Below, one piece after another: positions 10,247-19,877 of a DNA stretch of 64,000 nt (positions are counted from its first letter, which is position 1; the number at the start of each line of letters is the position of its first letter). Origin of the DNA: Clusia tigrina. Lineage: Eukaryota > Arthropoda > Insecta > Diptera > Clusiidae. The notes beneath the pieces were generated by a model. That model made no database searches. It had not been told where the DNA came from and saw only the letters and a program-made list of their open reading frames with translations. Location: positions 75,369,900 through 75,433,899 of the forward strand of contig OV050030.1 of the NCBI GenBank assembly GCA_920105625.2, read 5' to 3'. Made by a program: the position numbers and the translations under genes.

Positions 10247-11318
10247 TTGGGAGAGGCCCACAGAAATGAATATTGGTTAATTCTGTGCGTGGGAGTAGTT
10301 ATAATCTACCCAGATATGGCATGCGCGGACCTTATGTATACTGATACCAATTTGTATCCATATTCCTTCATTAGAAGCATGGATACTGCGAAGATGAAAT
10401 TTGTCGACGTACAAATGGGGACCCCGTGGAAGCTCTGTGTTCCGAAGCCTCTCCGACAGCGTATATTAGAGATAATCATGACGAACCAACAGCAGGACAC
10501 CTGGGTATCCGCAAAACTATAGCTAGAATTGCAAATCGGTATTATTGGCCCGGAGTATTCCGACATACAAGTCGGAATGTACGACAGTGCACCTCATGTC
10601 AAAAGTATAAGTGCAGTCAACAGAAACTAGCTGCGCAAATGCTAAGAGATAACTGAGGAAACTGGGCCATTTTGTGTACCGACTTTGTGGGACCTTTTCC
10701 CCGCTCGACGCATGGATATACTCTGTTAATAGTATTCATTGACAAGTTTACGAAGTAGACCGAGATGGCGTCGTTTCGGAAAGCCACCATCGAAATCCTA
10801 CGACGGGCTTTCCGAGAACACATCTTAGCTCGATGCGGGGTCCCAAAAATCCTGATAACAGACAACGGATCTCAATTTTGCAGTACAGTATTCCGACGTT
10901 TTACCAAGGACTACGGAATTACATACCAGTTCACTGCGCTATACACTGCGCAAGAAAACGAAGTCGAGCCCACAAATCGAACTATCAAATCTATGGTGGC
11001 ACAGTTCACGGATCAATATCAACGCAACTGGGACGACTTTCTCCCGGAATTGGCACTAGCGCTAAACACCAGAATCTCAGAGACTACGGGGCACAGTTCC
11101 GCATACCTAGTTCAAGGGCATGAACCACGACTACCAAGAGCCTTGTTTGATGAAGCCATGTAAGGCACTGGAGAACACCCACAACAACCGAATGAACGAG
11201 CTGCGAAATTACAGGAAGCTTACTATATAGTGTGACAAAATATCGAGCGTGCCTCACATCGAATCGATCATCGAAATCACATTGCTGCAAACAGATTGCC
11301 ACAAATTTTAAATATTCA
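10247..11318 (+). pseudogene. Ty3/gypsy integrase fragment
   Basis: Remnant of a gypsy pol in several frames. It opens with the linker before integrase (PWKLCVPKPLRQRIL, 10420-10470). It then has the H2C2 zinc domain read across a frame change: HDEPTAGHLGIRKTI supplies the His pair, and CTSCQKYKCSQ the Cys pair. The DDE core follows: CTDFVGPFPRSTHGY with the first Asp (frame stops at 10653 and 10757), GVPKILITDNGSQF with the second Asp, and AQENEVEPTNRTIKS with the Glu. LALALNTRISETTGHSSAYL follows, and a degraded C-terminus runs to about 11318 (QNIERASHRIDHRNHIAANR). No LTR is visible. It is a different lineage from the element at 1.7-7.3 kb, whose core sequence differs throughout. Confidence 0.85.
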
Positions 11319-11344
11319 CCGAATCACATTTGCGTATGATTACA

Positions 11345-12400
11345 CTGTCGGCAACTTTGAACAAAGTTTGTCCACATTTTAATGGATTTTGGATTAATGA
11401 TGACATATGGTCCATGAATCATATTTTTGTCACAACTTCATATAATTCGGGATCAATGTTTGGATCTGGAATTTTCTCAGAATTCAAGTCAACGATAGGA
11501 GCGGGTGTAATCTTTTAACTAACCAGATGAGAATCTGCGCATGTGGTAAACCACATTTTTGCCTTCTGCAGAGAACACCCAGCGCCTCGTCTTCCGAATA
11601 CATGCGATTTCATAATGAAATCCATGAATGTTTTAATTTTTGCTTAAAAACTTGTGCTGTAATGACGTGATGATGTATTGATTTTTAGCCAGTAATAACT
11701 CAGTCGTGATTTCCGGCCACGCCGCATTACATGTAAACCATATGCACGAACATATGCCATTGAGGCTTGTGTAGATTCTTGCATATGACGCGGGCTTCAT
11801 GTGAATGTCGCTGGCAGATTAACAGCTTGGCCTTTTTCAAAAGGATTAAGATTGATTTTGTTTGGACTGGTCAGTGCATACCGAAGGTGAATGCATCCCT
11901 CGAAATTTGGACTGATTCAATCGTATGTACAGCAGATGTTCTGTTTAAATTTTTGCGTACATGTCTACAACAATTTGATGATATGGTTGCGGGCATTTTA
12001 GGATATGGTTTTCGGTATTTTGAACCATCTGTCGATACGCATAATAATCCATGCAGCTGACTTTTTTATTCGTTGGTTGTTCTGGAATCATAATGAATCA
12101 TTATGACAAAGACATAAAATTTGTGTTTATTGTATGTTTATAATTTATGCAATGGACAAAAATTTCAATTTATCACTTATTTTTTGTTGCATTGACTTGC
12201 CGCATTTCAAATTGGTAACCATCTGCACCGTAAGGGAAAATATTCGAAGAATGGGATACTGAAGAGTATCGTATGATCGATGAGTTTTGTAGTGTATGAA
12301 AAGTATAATGTATGTATATACACACAAACGCCGCATGTACGTAGGCACATGCAATGTGAGCGGAGACCCAACATAAGTACATCGAACTCTCATATAAGAG
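11345..12400 (-). pseudogene. Helitron Rep fragment (downstream part of split copy)
   Basis: Antisense Helitron replication initiator remnant. In reading order, THRSYDTLQYPIL (near 12290) is the conserved Helitron N-terminal block. SCMDYYAYRQMVQNTENHIL (near 12040), HQIVVDMYAKI and RLNQSKFRGMHS follow. TCNAAWPEITTELLLAKNQY near 11720 is the block just before the HUH motif in Helitron Reps. The expected HUH region (about 11560) is degraded across frameshifts, and DPELYEVVT plus KNMIHGP near 11420 marks the segment after it. Multiple stops. The beginning of the same gene is at 14.5-14.9 kb, displaced by an LTR element. The same blocks occur in the better copy at 56.3-57.5 kb, which supports the call. 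Confidence 0.8.
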
Positions 12401-12768
12401 TGTCCACGTTACGAAGCGCGAACAGCGCGCACGTTTTTGATTAGGCTACACCAACCATATTATATACTAAGTCTTAGCACATAAGAAATTAAGGTATAAA
12501 TAGCGATAAGATTTTATCAATAAATCAGATTCGATCTGGAAACCAAACATATCGTTTCTCATTAAAATATCTGGCTGTACTGTTGTAGTCGCCGATTAAA
12601 ATTGTGTGCTAGCTCTCGCGCCGCTATACAATACATTGAGCCCATCATTACATGGCGATCATACATTTCGCTTCTCACTCAAATATCTGGCTGTACTCTT
12701 GAAGTCGCCGATTGAAATTGTGCGCTATCTCTCGCGCCGTTATACAAATCTTTGAGCCCATCTTTACA
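12401..12768 (+). repeat. 5' LTR of mdg1-like element, with tandem duplication
   Basis: The LTR begins TGTCCACGTT. Its terminal part is present twice with a 116-bp period: ctggctgtac occurs at 12571 and at 12687, and both units end in ttaca followed by tggcgatc (12653 and 12769). The first unit therefore already includes the start of the primer site. Aatcagattcgatctgg and other AT-rich stretches precede the duplication. Confidence 0.75.
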
Positions 12769-12786
12769 TGGCGATCCTGCCAGGAG
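12769..12786 (+). promoter_or_regulatory. Primer binding site, tRNA-Arg-like
   Basis: TGGCGATCCTGCCAGGAG fits the complement of the 3' end of insect tRNA-Arg(ACG) as I remember it, starting with TGG directly after the LTR. tRNA-Arg primers are known for mdg1/412-group elements. Confidence 0.75.
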
Positions 12787-12880
12787 GCACTTCTGATATC
12801 AATCCTGCCAAATTATTAAAAACCCAAATATTTTAAAAACCGCAACAATCTTAAAATAATTCTAAAACTCCAATAAGAAG

Positions 12881-13264
12881 ATGAACACCGAGTTCCACCG
12901 ACTATTTGAAAAAGTTCAACAACTAGCAGAGCAACACATCCACAAAGAAGCAAACCACCAGAGCCTGACGTTATACCCTGTTGATGGAAGCACTCCAACC
13001 CCACGCTTAATACAACAAAATTTTGAAAAACTAACAAAAATCGAAGAATACGTACCACAATGTACAACTCCAAACAAACCACCACTTTACATACCATCTA
13101 CTTCACGAGCAGGCCCTAAACCCATAACCATAGAGGAGTATAAACAAAAGAACGCTACACACACTCCACAACCACACAAAGACGAACAATCGATAAAACG
13201 TCACCGGAGAAAACGAGCAGAGAAAAACGGGCAAACTCGCACAAAAATAGCATTACCCTGGTGA
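12881..13264 (+). CDS. Small ORF of the mdg1-like element, unknown function
   Basis: 127 residues, intact, about 95 bp after the primer site. It is hydrophilic. The N-terminal half is helical and charged (FHRLFEKVQQLAEQHIHKEA). The middle is Pro/Thr-rich (YPVDGSTPTPRLIQ, TTPNKPPLYIPSTSRAGPKP). The C-terminus is very basic (SIKRHRRKRAEKNGQTRTK) and could bind nucleic acid or act as a nuclear signal. I do not recognise a family. Position between the PBS and the missing gag is where mdg1-type elements carry leader ORFs. It may be the N-terminus of a deleted gag, though no capsid motif is visible. Confidence 0.55.
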   Translation: MNTEFHRLFEKVQQLAEQHIHKEANHQSLTLYPVDGSTPTPRLIQQNFEKLTKIEEYVPQCTTPNKPPLYIPSTSRAGPKPITIEEYKQKNATHTPQPHKDEQSIKRHRRKRAEKNGQTRTKIALPW

Positions 13265-13597
13265 GATTTCAACCTCGCAAACACCAAAATTACTCAAAAA
13301 CAAATAAAAACTAAAATACATAAAATAAAATACCAAAATATTAGAGCATAGAAATTATAAAGATTGTAATGATATAAGAATAAGTTAGATAAGATTAAAA
13401 ACAAAAAATAATAATAATAATAATAATATAAATTTTTATACAATGGGTAAAACTCAATCAAAAATTAAAAATCACAATGGTGACCCACAAGTCACAATAT
13501 TAAATAATCAAGTTCAACATTCTGAATCCCTAGAGGATCAAGTTTTAAAAATATTAATCATATGAGTAAGTCGATAGTCGTCAATTCTGTGTATATG

Positions 13598-13688
13598 AAG
13601 ATTATTTTTGTAACGAATTTATTGACAAGACAAGTTACAACAGTAGTTGCAATTGCGTATGTGGTTATGCCACCGTAATAATTTTTCA
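13598..13688 (+). repeat. Left 91-bp inverted repeat
   Basis: The reverse complement of 14196-14286, with about one mismatch (acagtagttgca versus acggtagttgca). Confidence 0.88.
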
Positions 13689-13711
13689 GAAGAAGAAAAA
13701 GAATTATTGAA

Positions 13712-13945
13712 ACATTTTTTTTTATTTTTTTTTTTTTTTTGTGCAGATCTTATAGCTATTTCGGACACGCCATTTGTCCTCATCAGAGATCTTTCAATGA
13801 AAGGCAATTTTTCCCCAAGTATTTTTTTATTATGTCTCAGAAATCAACAGCACACCAATTATGAACCCTCCCAGGAATCGAACCTGGGTCTACAGCTGGT
13901 GTAATCTGTCCATCCAGACAACTACGCTAACTGCAGGTAGTGAAC
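13712..13945 (-). mobile_element. tRNA-derived SINE
   Basis: The minus strand has a pol III box B (GGTTCGATTCC, 13874-13884) in a T-arm context (CCCAGGTTCGATTCCTGGG). Upstream, at the expected distance, is a box A-like TTAGCGTAGTTGTCTGG (around 13914-13930). It ends in a long poly(A) tail on the minus strand (the poly-T run at about 13713-13740). Between box B and the tail is a roughly 130-bp tRNA-unrelated body. The box order, tail and location inside another element fit a SINE rather than a functional tRNA gene. Confidence 0.75.
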
Positions 13946-14195
13946 TCACTGATCAAATTCTGTTCATGTACTGTCTCATTCCACCACACACTCTAATCAA
14001 CTCTGTCTCATTATTACCCCTCTTTTGTTCCGTTAGGTCTCTCTCTCTGTTTTTTTATTACATTTCAGTGGTGTAATAGTACATTGCTTTTGTTAGTGGC
14101 AGGCTAATTAAGCCTGAACACACCGACCTTCTAAGGATACATTCTATAAAGTTTACAATTTCTTGTGAAGATTCGTCAGTAGACATAGTTGTCAA

Positions 14196-14286
14196 TGAAA
14201 AATTATTACGGTGGCATAACCACATACGCAATTGCAACTACCGTTGTAACTTGTCTTGTCAATAAATTCGTTACAAAAATAATCTT
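14196..14286 (-). repeat. Right 91-bp inverted repeat
   Basis: Partner of 13598-13688. It directly abuts the right copy of the 14-bp flanking repeat. Confidence 0.88.
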
Positions 14287-14493
14287 AATATTAATCATAT
14301 TGATAATAGTATGTGCTCAATTAGGAATTACATTACTATCCATGTATAATTAGTATAACAAAAAACAAAATTTAATAGCGGCAAAATCAATATTTGATTT
14401 GACCGAAGTAATGTCCAGAAAATAGAATGGAAAATGGAATTAGACTCATTAACAAATTTAGAAAACTTAGTAACAAAGTTAAAAAAACACCAT

Positions 14494-14526
14494 CGTGCCG
14501 TTATACAAATCTTTGAGCCCATCATT
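14494..14526 (+). repeat. 3' LTR remnant of the mdg1-like element
   Basis: gccgttatacaaatctttgagcccatcatta matches the last part of the LTR (12736-12767). The rest of the 3' LTR is missing. Confidence 0.65.
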
Positions 14527-14935
14527 ATAGTTTCATATATTATTTGCATTTACTTTCGTTGCGGCGATAAATAACAATGTCACGATGTTCTACTTGATCA
14601 CCAGCCAATAAAATTGACCCGTTATTCATTGTGGGTGCATCAAATAGACCTGGATGGTGTGCTGCCGGTGTCCTATCAGCATGAGTTGCAATCCTGTGAT
14701 CATCTGAACGTTGTTGCAAAAGATCTTTCGCCTGCTTGAACACATTTACTGCAATAATTACTCCGGCTGCAGCTGTAGTTCGGGCAATACAATTTATCCT
14801 TTGGAGCAGTAAGTTCCAGATTATTCGTTTTTGTATTTGTGTATTATACGCGGAATGTGGTGAAACAAAATTCCAACAGTCAATAAATGTTTCTTTTGAC
14901 AGACGTTCTGTTTCCTTACGTTAAAAGTATTCAGT
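14527..14935 (-). pseudogene. Helitron Rep N-terminal fragment (upstream part of split copy)
   Basis: DRTPAAHHPGLFDAPTMNN and DQVEHRDIVIYRRNE (14743-14540) match the N-terminal block of the Helitron at 56.28-56.40 kb. The next conserved block (HRSYDALQYP type) is found at 12.3 kb, on the far side of the mdg1-like element. This segment and 11345-12400 are therefore one Helitron copy cut by that insertion. The start is not identifiable because the 5' part (14750-14935) is degraded. Confidence 0.75.
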
Positions 14936-15489
14936 ACACACGAAGTTTTTGTAACTTTACCCTTATCAAAAGGCAATATTTGCGAAACAAAATTGCAAAA
15001 ATAGTTATAGATTTAGAAAGTAACAGCAAAAACATTTCCTTATACTAGCTCCAGTAGTAGCTATCAGTGATTCTGAAGGGAATTGAACCACGACCTCATA
15101 AAAACGCTATTAATGAAAAAAACCCCATGTAATACCTCGGAATGACACAGACCCATTTCTTACCAACCAAAATAACTTCAAAATGTTTGAATATTTACTC
15201 TTCAGCACAATAAACACCAAAACAGTAAAGAACGAGGAGCACCTGGAATAACAATCAAATCTGGTTCAAAGCATCTTACCCTAGAATATTTTTCAAAGAA
15301 TACATTCAAGGAAATTCCATCTCCTTAACTGGGTAAAATTTCGCACTTTAACCAAAACTTACCATTGAAAACCAAGTTACAAATTGATGAATCTGTATTA
15401 GCATTTGTCAGCGTTTTAACTAAATCTGTATATCCCTTCGATAAAACCAAACTAAAACTAAAGAATATATATACGAGTATGTTTAAAAA
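14936..15489. other. Spacer
   Basis: No supported gene. Low-complexity AT-rich sequence with no recognisable domain. Confidence 0.45.
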
Positions 15490-15625
15490 TAAAATTACGA
15501 AGGGATTCAGAAGAGCAAGGCAATGACGTAATATACTCAGGCCTCTATTTAGATAAGCATATGACTTGGGCACAGTATATCGAAGCCAAGAAACAATCAT
15601 CAAGCATTCATGCTTAGGAACAGTT
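15490..15625 (+). pseudogene. Jockey-clade RT C-terminal scrap
   Basis: A short frame includes YSGLYLDKHMTWAQYIEAKK, which corresponds to the YLGI(H/Y)LD...LTW...I..K block after the RT palm in Jockey-clade ORF2. Both sides are degraded beyond recognition. Confidence 0.55.
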
Positions 15626-15924
15626 ATGTCAGGTCAACGTCAATTCTGTGAGTGAGCGATAGTAAACAAGTGATCTTCACCATTAATTATCTCCCGTCAA
15701 AAAGCAATCGCAGACTCAAAAATAACAAAACTCCCGATGCTGCAGCTTGGCACGCGCGAATGTGCTGCAACCGAGCAAAACCCAGCAGACTGGGGGCCAT
15801 GTAAACCAGAAGAGCAAGTGTTCTAGCGCGCGCAAAGGTCTAGAAACTTGCTGCGGAAAGCCGCCTTGAATGAGCCCACTAAAAGTGGTAGAGGCGAACT
15901 TGCACCATGCAAAGAGGCCACCTT

Positions 15925-16408
15925 GGCAAGAGATTCGCTGATGAAGACCTATCCATGGCCCTAATACAAGAACCATCGGAAATAGGTGGCAAAATCAAAG
16001 GTCTTACAAATTAAGGATACAAGTTGGTTTATCATCATTGTTCGCAGCCCAGGGGGCGATTATGATTGACTTTAATTCTAAATACATTCTCATTTCAGAG
16101 TTTACTAGTCAGGATCTAGTAGCTATCCTTGTGGAAGTTTCAATAGGGAAGGTGTGCGTCAGCCGACTTTCCAGGTGACTCCAACGTTATACCCCCCGTG
16201 GAGGTGCAAATACTAAATGAGTTCTGACATAAAAACAAACTACAATTTGAATTTTGTTGTGATCCAAACGCGCACCATTATGTCTGGGCAAGTTTGGATA
16301 TTAACAAAAGTATTGAATCTCTCTTAAGCTTTCTCTTCAACTTTCTCTTAAGTAAAAATATAAACATCAGTAATAAAGGTACATACATTTATTACCGCTT
16401 GTAGAGAA
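15925..16408 (+). pseudogene. LOA/I-like endonuclease fragment
   Basis: Degenerate AP-endonuclease-like domain of a non-LTR ORF2 in shifting frames. DLSMALIQEPSEIGGKIKGL near 15950 is the LIQEPW-type motif; DLVAILVEVSIGKVC is the central strand; FCCDPNAHHYVWASLDIN near 16260-16315 is the (D)ANAHH..WGS motif with its catalytic residues. It ends at 16408 exactly where the BEL LTR starts, so it was probably the target of that insertion. Further pieces of a similar element appear after the BEL copies, at 28.05 kb. Confidence 0.65.
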
Positions 16409-16882
16409 GTTTGTACCTGCTACAACGCAAAATTCCAATCAGCAATTCCCATTACCAATGCCCGCTCTTGAACTCTGAATAAGCAGTACACCTGACGAAC
16501 GGATATACAGCGTATGAAGCCTCATCAGCATTTCCGTACACGTGCGGTCTAAAGTATTAATTTGCCCTAAGTATGCACAAACGCTGGTGCATTGCACATT
16601 CTGTAGCATAATCAATTTTATAATATAAATTCAATCAATTAATAAATAAAAATTGAGATATACTTTTGAAGTCAACCATTCAACAGTGTTTTCTTTGTCG
16701 CCACTTTCAACCACAAGGTTAATTCAAAATTAATACTTGATTATCCACAACACTCTTTCGGTACTGTACCCAAAGAGATATCAGACTTCAGTATTGCACT
16801 TGAAGTCATCATCACGATCCTTTGGTATTGCACCCAAGGAATCGGCAACCGATTAGTAAACCAAGTAATCGGTATAGAAACA
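16409..16882 (+). repeat. BEL copy A 5' LTR
   Basis: Matches the copy B LTRs (20449-20951 and 27470-27972). It lacks about 29 bp, including attgcagacaccacaaata, near 16610. It ends gaaaca before the PBS. Confidence 0.88.
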
Positions 16883-16885
16883 TTT

Positions 16886-16905
16886 TGGAGGCCCCGGCGA
16901 GATTC
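16886..16905 (+). promoter_or_regulatory. BEL copy A primer binding site, tRNA-Thr-like
   Basis: TGGAGGCCCCGGCGAGATTC is complementary to the acceptor-T-arm 3' end of tRNA-Thr as I remember it. Here the match stops at the usual 18-20 nt, in contrast to copy B. Confidence 0.78.
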
Positions 16906-17001
16906 TGAAGCAAGACAACCAGAAGTACCTCCAGAAGGATATCCAGTAATAACATAACTCAGCCACAGAGTTTAAACGTTAAATAACCTTTAACATTCAG
17001 C

Positions 17002-17547
17002 ATGGCGCATCACCAAGAAACAATTGAGCAGTTGGACAAGTTGACCAGGGCACAGTATGAAGTGGGCTCGGCAATAGAGCAACTGGTGAGCAACTTTAAA
17101 AAGGATGCACAAGACCGTAAAACCATCGAATATGCCAGTAAACGCATGAAGACTCTGAAAGAGGCATGGTCTACGTTCGAACATCAACATCATCTCGTAC
17201 TCGAGCTAGATGAAGCTAATCATGAGTATATCAAACAGGATTATAGAGGCAACGTAGCAAACCTATACGAGTGGCTGTTTGCCAAATTTCAGCACATCGT
17301 CAATGAGGAAGGAGAGAAGCGTAAAACGCCAGTGCAACTTGAAGTTCCCTTCCACGTCCATCAAGGAGGCTCTAACCGCAAGGACAGCACACCCCGGACC
17401 AGCCATCAGGAAGGCGATGGACTCATAGCCCTAGTACGGCAGCAACAGGCGTTGGTGGTGCAATTTCTCGAGTCATTGGAGATGTGCAGTCGGAAACTGA
17501 TCAGTCACATCCACCAGTGTACTATGATATCAAAACGAAATTATTAA
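17002..17547 (+). pseudogene. BEL copy A gag N-terminal part
   Basis: Starts at MAHHQETIEQLDKL (17002) after a roughly 95-bp leader. The first 150 residues are charged and helical with coiled-coil character (MKTLKEAWSTFEHQHHLVLE). A one-base deletion relative to copy B near 17456 throws the frame out, and the last 30 residues are out of frame. The true continuation is in the next frame from 17484. Confidence 0.85.
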
Positions 17548-19877
17548 CACGTTACCACGATAATCTGGTGCAAAATAACCAATGGATATGGCAACGACCA
17601 AAAATGGCGGAAATTGATGGTTATGATGTGGACAAATTCTACGAGACCGAAGATGCGCTTCAAAACGTACTCATTAAGTTACGACAGCATATTCCAGTCA
17701 GTACACCGTTCAACTCCACGCCAATCCACACCATACCACAGGCATTAAATGTACATTTGCCTAAAGTTACCTTGCCAGCTTTTGACGGCAGCTATTCAAC
17801 GTGGATACCATTTCGCGATTTGTATGTTAAGATGATACATACTCAGCCAATAAGCAACACACAAAAAATGTTTTACTTTGCTGCCAACGTAACCGGAGAA
17901 GCTAAAGCACTCATCGGTCAGTTGCCAGTATGCGAGGAAAACTATGACGCAGCCTGGCAAATTTTGTGCGATAGGTTTAACAATAAACGCAAATTGGTTA
18001 AAACTATCTTTAGCAAGTTGTTTTATATAAAGAATGCTAGCAGTGAAATGGGCTCAACGCTTAAAACTTTACACGATGCAGCCAAGGAATGCATTTACGC
18101 GTTAAAAAGCCAAGGAGTTCCCGTAGATAGCTTCCACACAATTTTGGAGTATCTTTTATTGCAGAAGTTAGATAAAACGTCAAGATCCGAGTATGAACTG
18201 ACGCTAGATCAGCCTCAGGAGTTCCAACACATTGACCGCCTATTGAAATTCTTAGAAAAACGTTTTCAATCATGTGAAGACCGAGAACCACAACACAAAA
18301 TTAACATCAATAAACCCACTAACGTGAAGTATCATTCAACGCTATTCTCAGCAACCAAGGCCGCAACGGGCTGCCTCGTATGCAAAGGCAATCACCAACT
18401 TTTTGCATGCGCACAATTCTTGGCAAAAACGCCGCATCAGCGTTTTGATATAATTAAACAACACAAGTTATGTGCGAATTGTATGAAAAATGATCATACA
18501 TCGAAAACTTGTTCAATGAGAGGATGCACCAAATGCAACAAGAAGCACAACTCATTAGTGCATTTTGATCAACAGCTAGCTAAGGGCCCATCCAATAACT
18601 CGGGTCAATCCAGTCAAGGGTCATCTCAGACACTCACAACATTCGTAAGTGAGCCTACCGTGGAGTTACATAGCTATGCAGGTGCCATAGAAAAACCACT
18701 CACCACTTCATTAGTTTCCCCGGTCAATCGTGCGGGCGTGAAATATGTGCTGTTGAGCACTGTCGTCTTAAAAGTCAATGACTTCCGTGGCAATGAATTT
18801 CAGTGCCGTGCAATTTTGGACGGCGGATCGCAGACAAACTACATTACGGACAGGTTGGCAAAGAAGCTCGGATTACCAACACAATACAATCCGCAGTACT
18901 TTGATGGAATTGGGGAAATTCAACAACGCGCTACTCACCGGGCAAACATTAAACTTGAGTCACGATTGACTAGTTACTCAGCCCGAATTGAAATTGTCAT
19001 ACTGCCAAAAATTACAAATCCACTGCCAACACAGAGTTTCGATGTGACAGCCTGGCCTATTCCTAAAAATATTCAATTGGCTGATCCGGAGTTTAATCAA
19101 TCAGGACCAATTGACATTCTTATAGGCAACGAATGTTATCTGGAATTGCTAGTAGTCGGCCAAATCAAATTGGAAACCGGACTCCCCATATTGCAAAACA
19201 CCGTATTCGGATGGGTGCTTGGTGGACACATCACAGTTCCATCAACAGCTGAAACTACGTTCTGCGGTATTGGAGTTACGAATGAAGATGAATCATTAAC
19301 CCAACAGCTCGAGCGTTTCTGGCAGCTAGAAGAATTTGACACCAACAGCCCGCCGCTAACAGCGATAGAAAGAACTTGCGAAGCATTTTTCAACCAATCG
19401 GTGTGTCGAGCAACGAACGGACAGTTCGTTGTGCGCTTGCCTTTCGTTGATAACGCAAGCCCTCTTGGAGACTCGAAAGCTATCGCATTACAACGCTTTT
19501 ACGCCATCGAACGTAAATTGCAAAGAAACCCCGTCATCAAAATGCAGTATACGGCCTTCATGGAGGAATACCTGCGGCTAGGTCACATGGAAGAAGTTAG
19601 CGGAAGCATAAACCAACCCCACTACTTCTTACCTCACCACTGCGTTCTAAAGCCAGACAGCACCACCACAAAGTTGCGTGTCGTGTTCGACGCATCAATG
19701 AAGACGTCAACAAATGTATTATTGAACAATGTGCTACTACCAGGTCCAAAACTTCAAGAAGACTTATTTGCGGTTCTTTTGAGATTTCGAGTACGCAGAT
19801 ATGTTTTTACAGCAGATATCGAGAAAATGTACAGACAAATTATCGTGAACGAAGCTGACCGCAAGCATCAACTAATT
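17484..19877 (+). pseudogene. BEL copy A gag-protease-RT, truncated
   Basis: Long frame continuing gag. Around residues 80-270 is a DUF1759-type capsid-like domain (PKVTLPAFDGSYSTWIPFRD, LTRYHDNL). Residues 296-365 hold a Cys/His-rich nucleocapsid (CLVCKGNHQLFACAQFL, CANCMKNDHTSKTC). The retropepsin-like active site is CRAILDGGSQTNYI (about residue 445), with DILIGNECYLELL further on. RT starts with RVVFDASMKTS and FTADIEKMYRQI. It joins foreign sequence at 19877, before the YVDD box. The last 12 codons to 19913 belong to the junction, not to BEL. The protease motif DGGS replaces the more usual DSGS/DTGS; both copies share it. Confidence 0.9.

Larger units (their letters stand above)
13564..14286. 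mobile_element. Terminal-inverted-repeat element (foldback/MITE-like)
   Basis: Carries 91-bp inverted repeats at 13598-13688 and 14196-14286, near-identical (aagattatttttgtaacgaa at the outer ends). The flanks hold the same 14 bp (aatattaatcatat) at 13550-13563 and 14287-14300, which looks like a target duplication. On the left, 34 bp lie between the duplication and the start of the repeat; on the right they abut. There is no transposase. A SINE lies inside. The long TIR suggests a foldback or hAT/Mutator-type MITE. I cannot assign the superfamily. Confidence 0.75.
13443..14345 (+). pseudogene. Small Met-Gly membrane ORF, split by insertion
   Basis: Starts MGKTQSKIKNHNGDPQVTIL at 13443, a Met-Gly start with a basic patch that is suited to N-myristoylation. 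After about 40 residues, at KILII, it is interrupted by the inverted-repeat element. Past the right copy of the target duplication (14287-14300) the frame goes on with a hydrophobic run of about 18 residues (a likely membrane segment) and a stop near 14344. The uninterrupted gene would have coded for about 60 residues. Small myristoylated membrane ORFs of this look accompany some mdg1/412-group elements. Function unknown. Confidence 0.55.
12401..14526 (+). mobile_element. mdg1-like LTR element, gag-pol absent (non-autonomous)
   Basis: Starts with a TG LTR end at 12401, followed by a PBS at 12769 and small ORFs. It ends with a remnant of the same LTR tail (gttatacaaatctttgagcc shared by 12740-12759 and 14499-14518). 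The tRNA-Arg-type primer site and a small Met-Gly membrane ORF are features I associate with the mdg1/412 group of Ty3/gypsy. No gag, protease, RT or integrase is present, so it would need factors supplied in trans. The 3' LTR is reduced to about 33 bp. It interrupts the antisense Helitron. A separate element lies inside it (13564-14286). Confidence 0.7.
16409..19877 (+). mobile_element. BEL/Pao element, copy A (3'-truncated)
   Basis: Starts with a 5' LTR (16409-16882), a PBS and a leader, then gag and pol as far as the first part of RT. At 19877 it stops matching copy B and joins an antisense gypsy gag. It has no integrase, env or 3' LTR. Between 18178 and 19876 I saw no difference from copy B, while upstream they differ at many sites. 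Confidence 0.9.

Noticed and set aside
11767..12060. 97-codon plus-strand frame
   Set aside because: It is the complement of Helitron Rep sequence that makes sense on the minus strand.
13874..13930. A functional tRNA gene (box A and box B on the minus strand)
   Set aside because: The arms do not fold into a full cloverleaf, and the unit has a poly(A) tail and a tRNA-unrelated body, so it fits a SINE.
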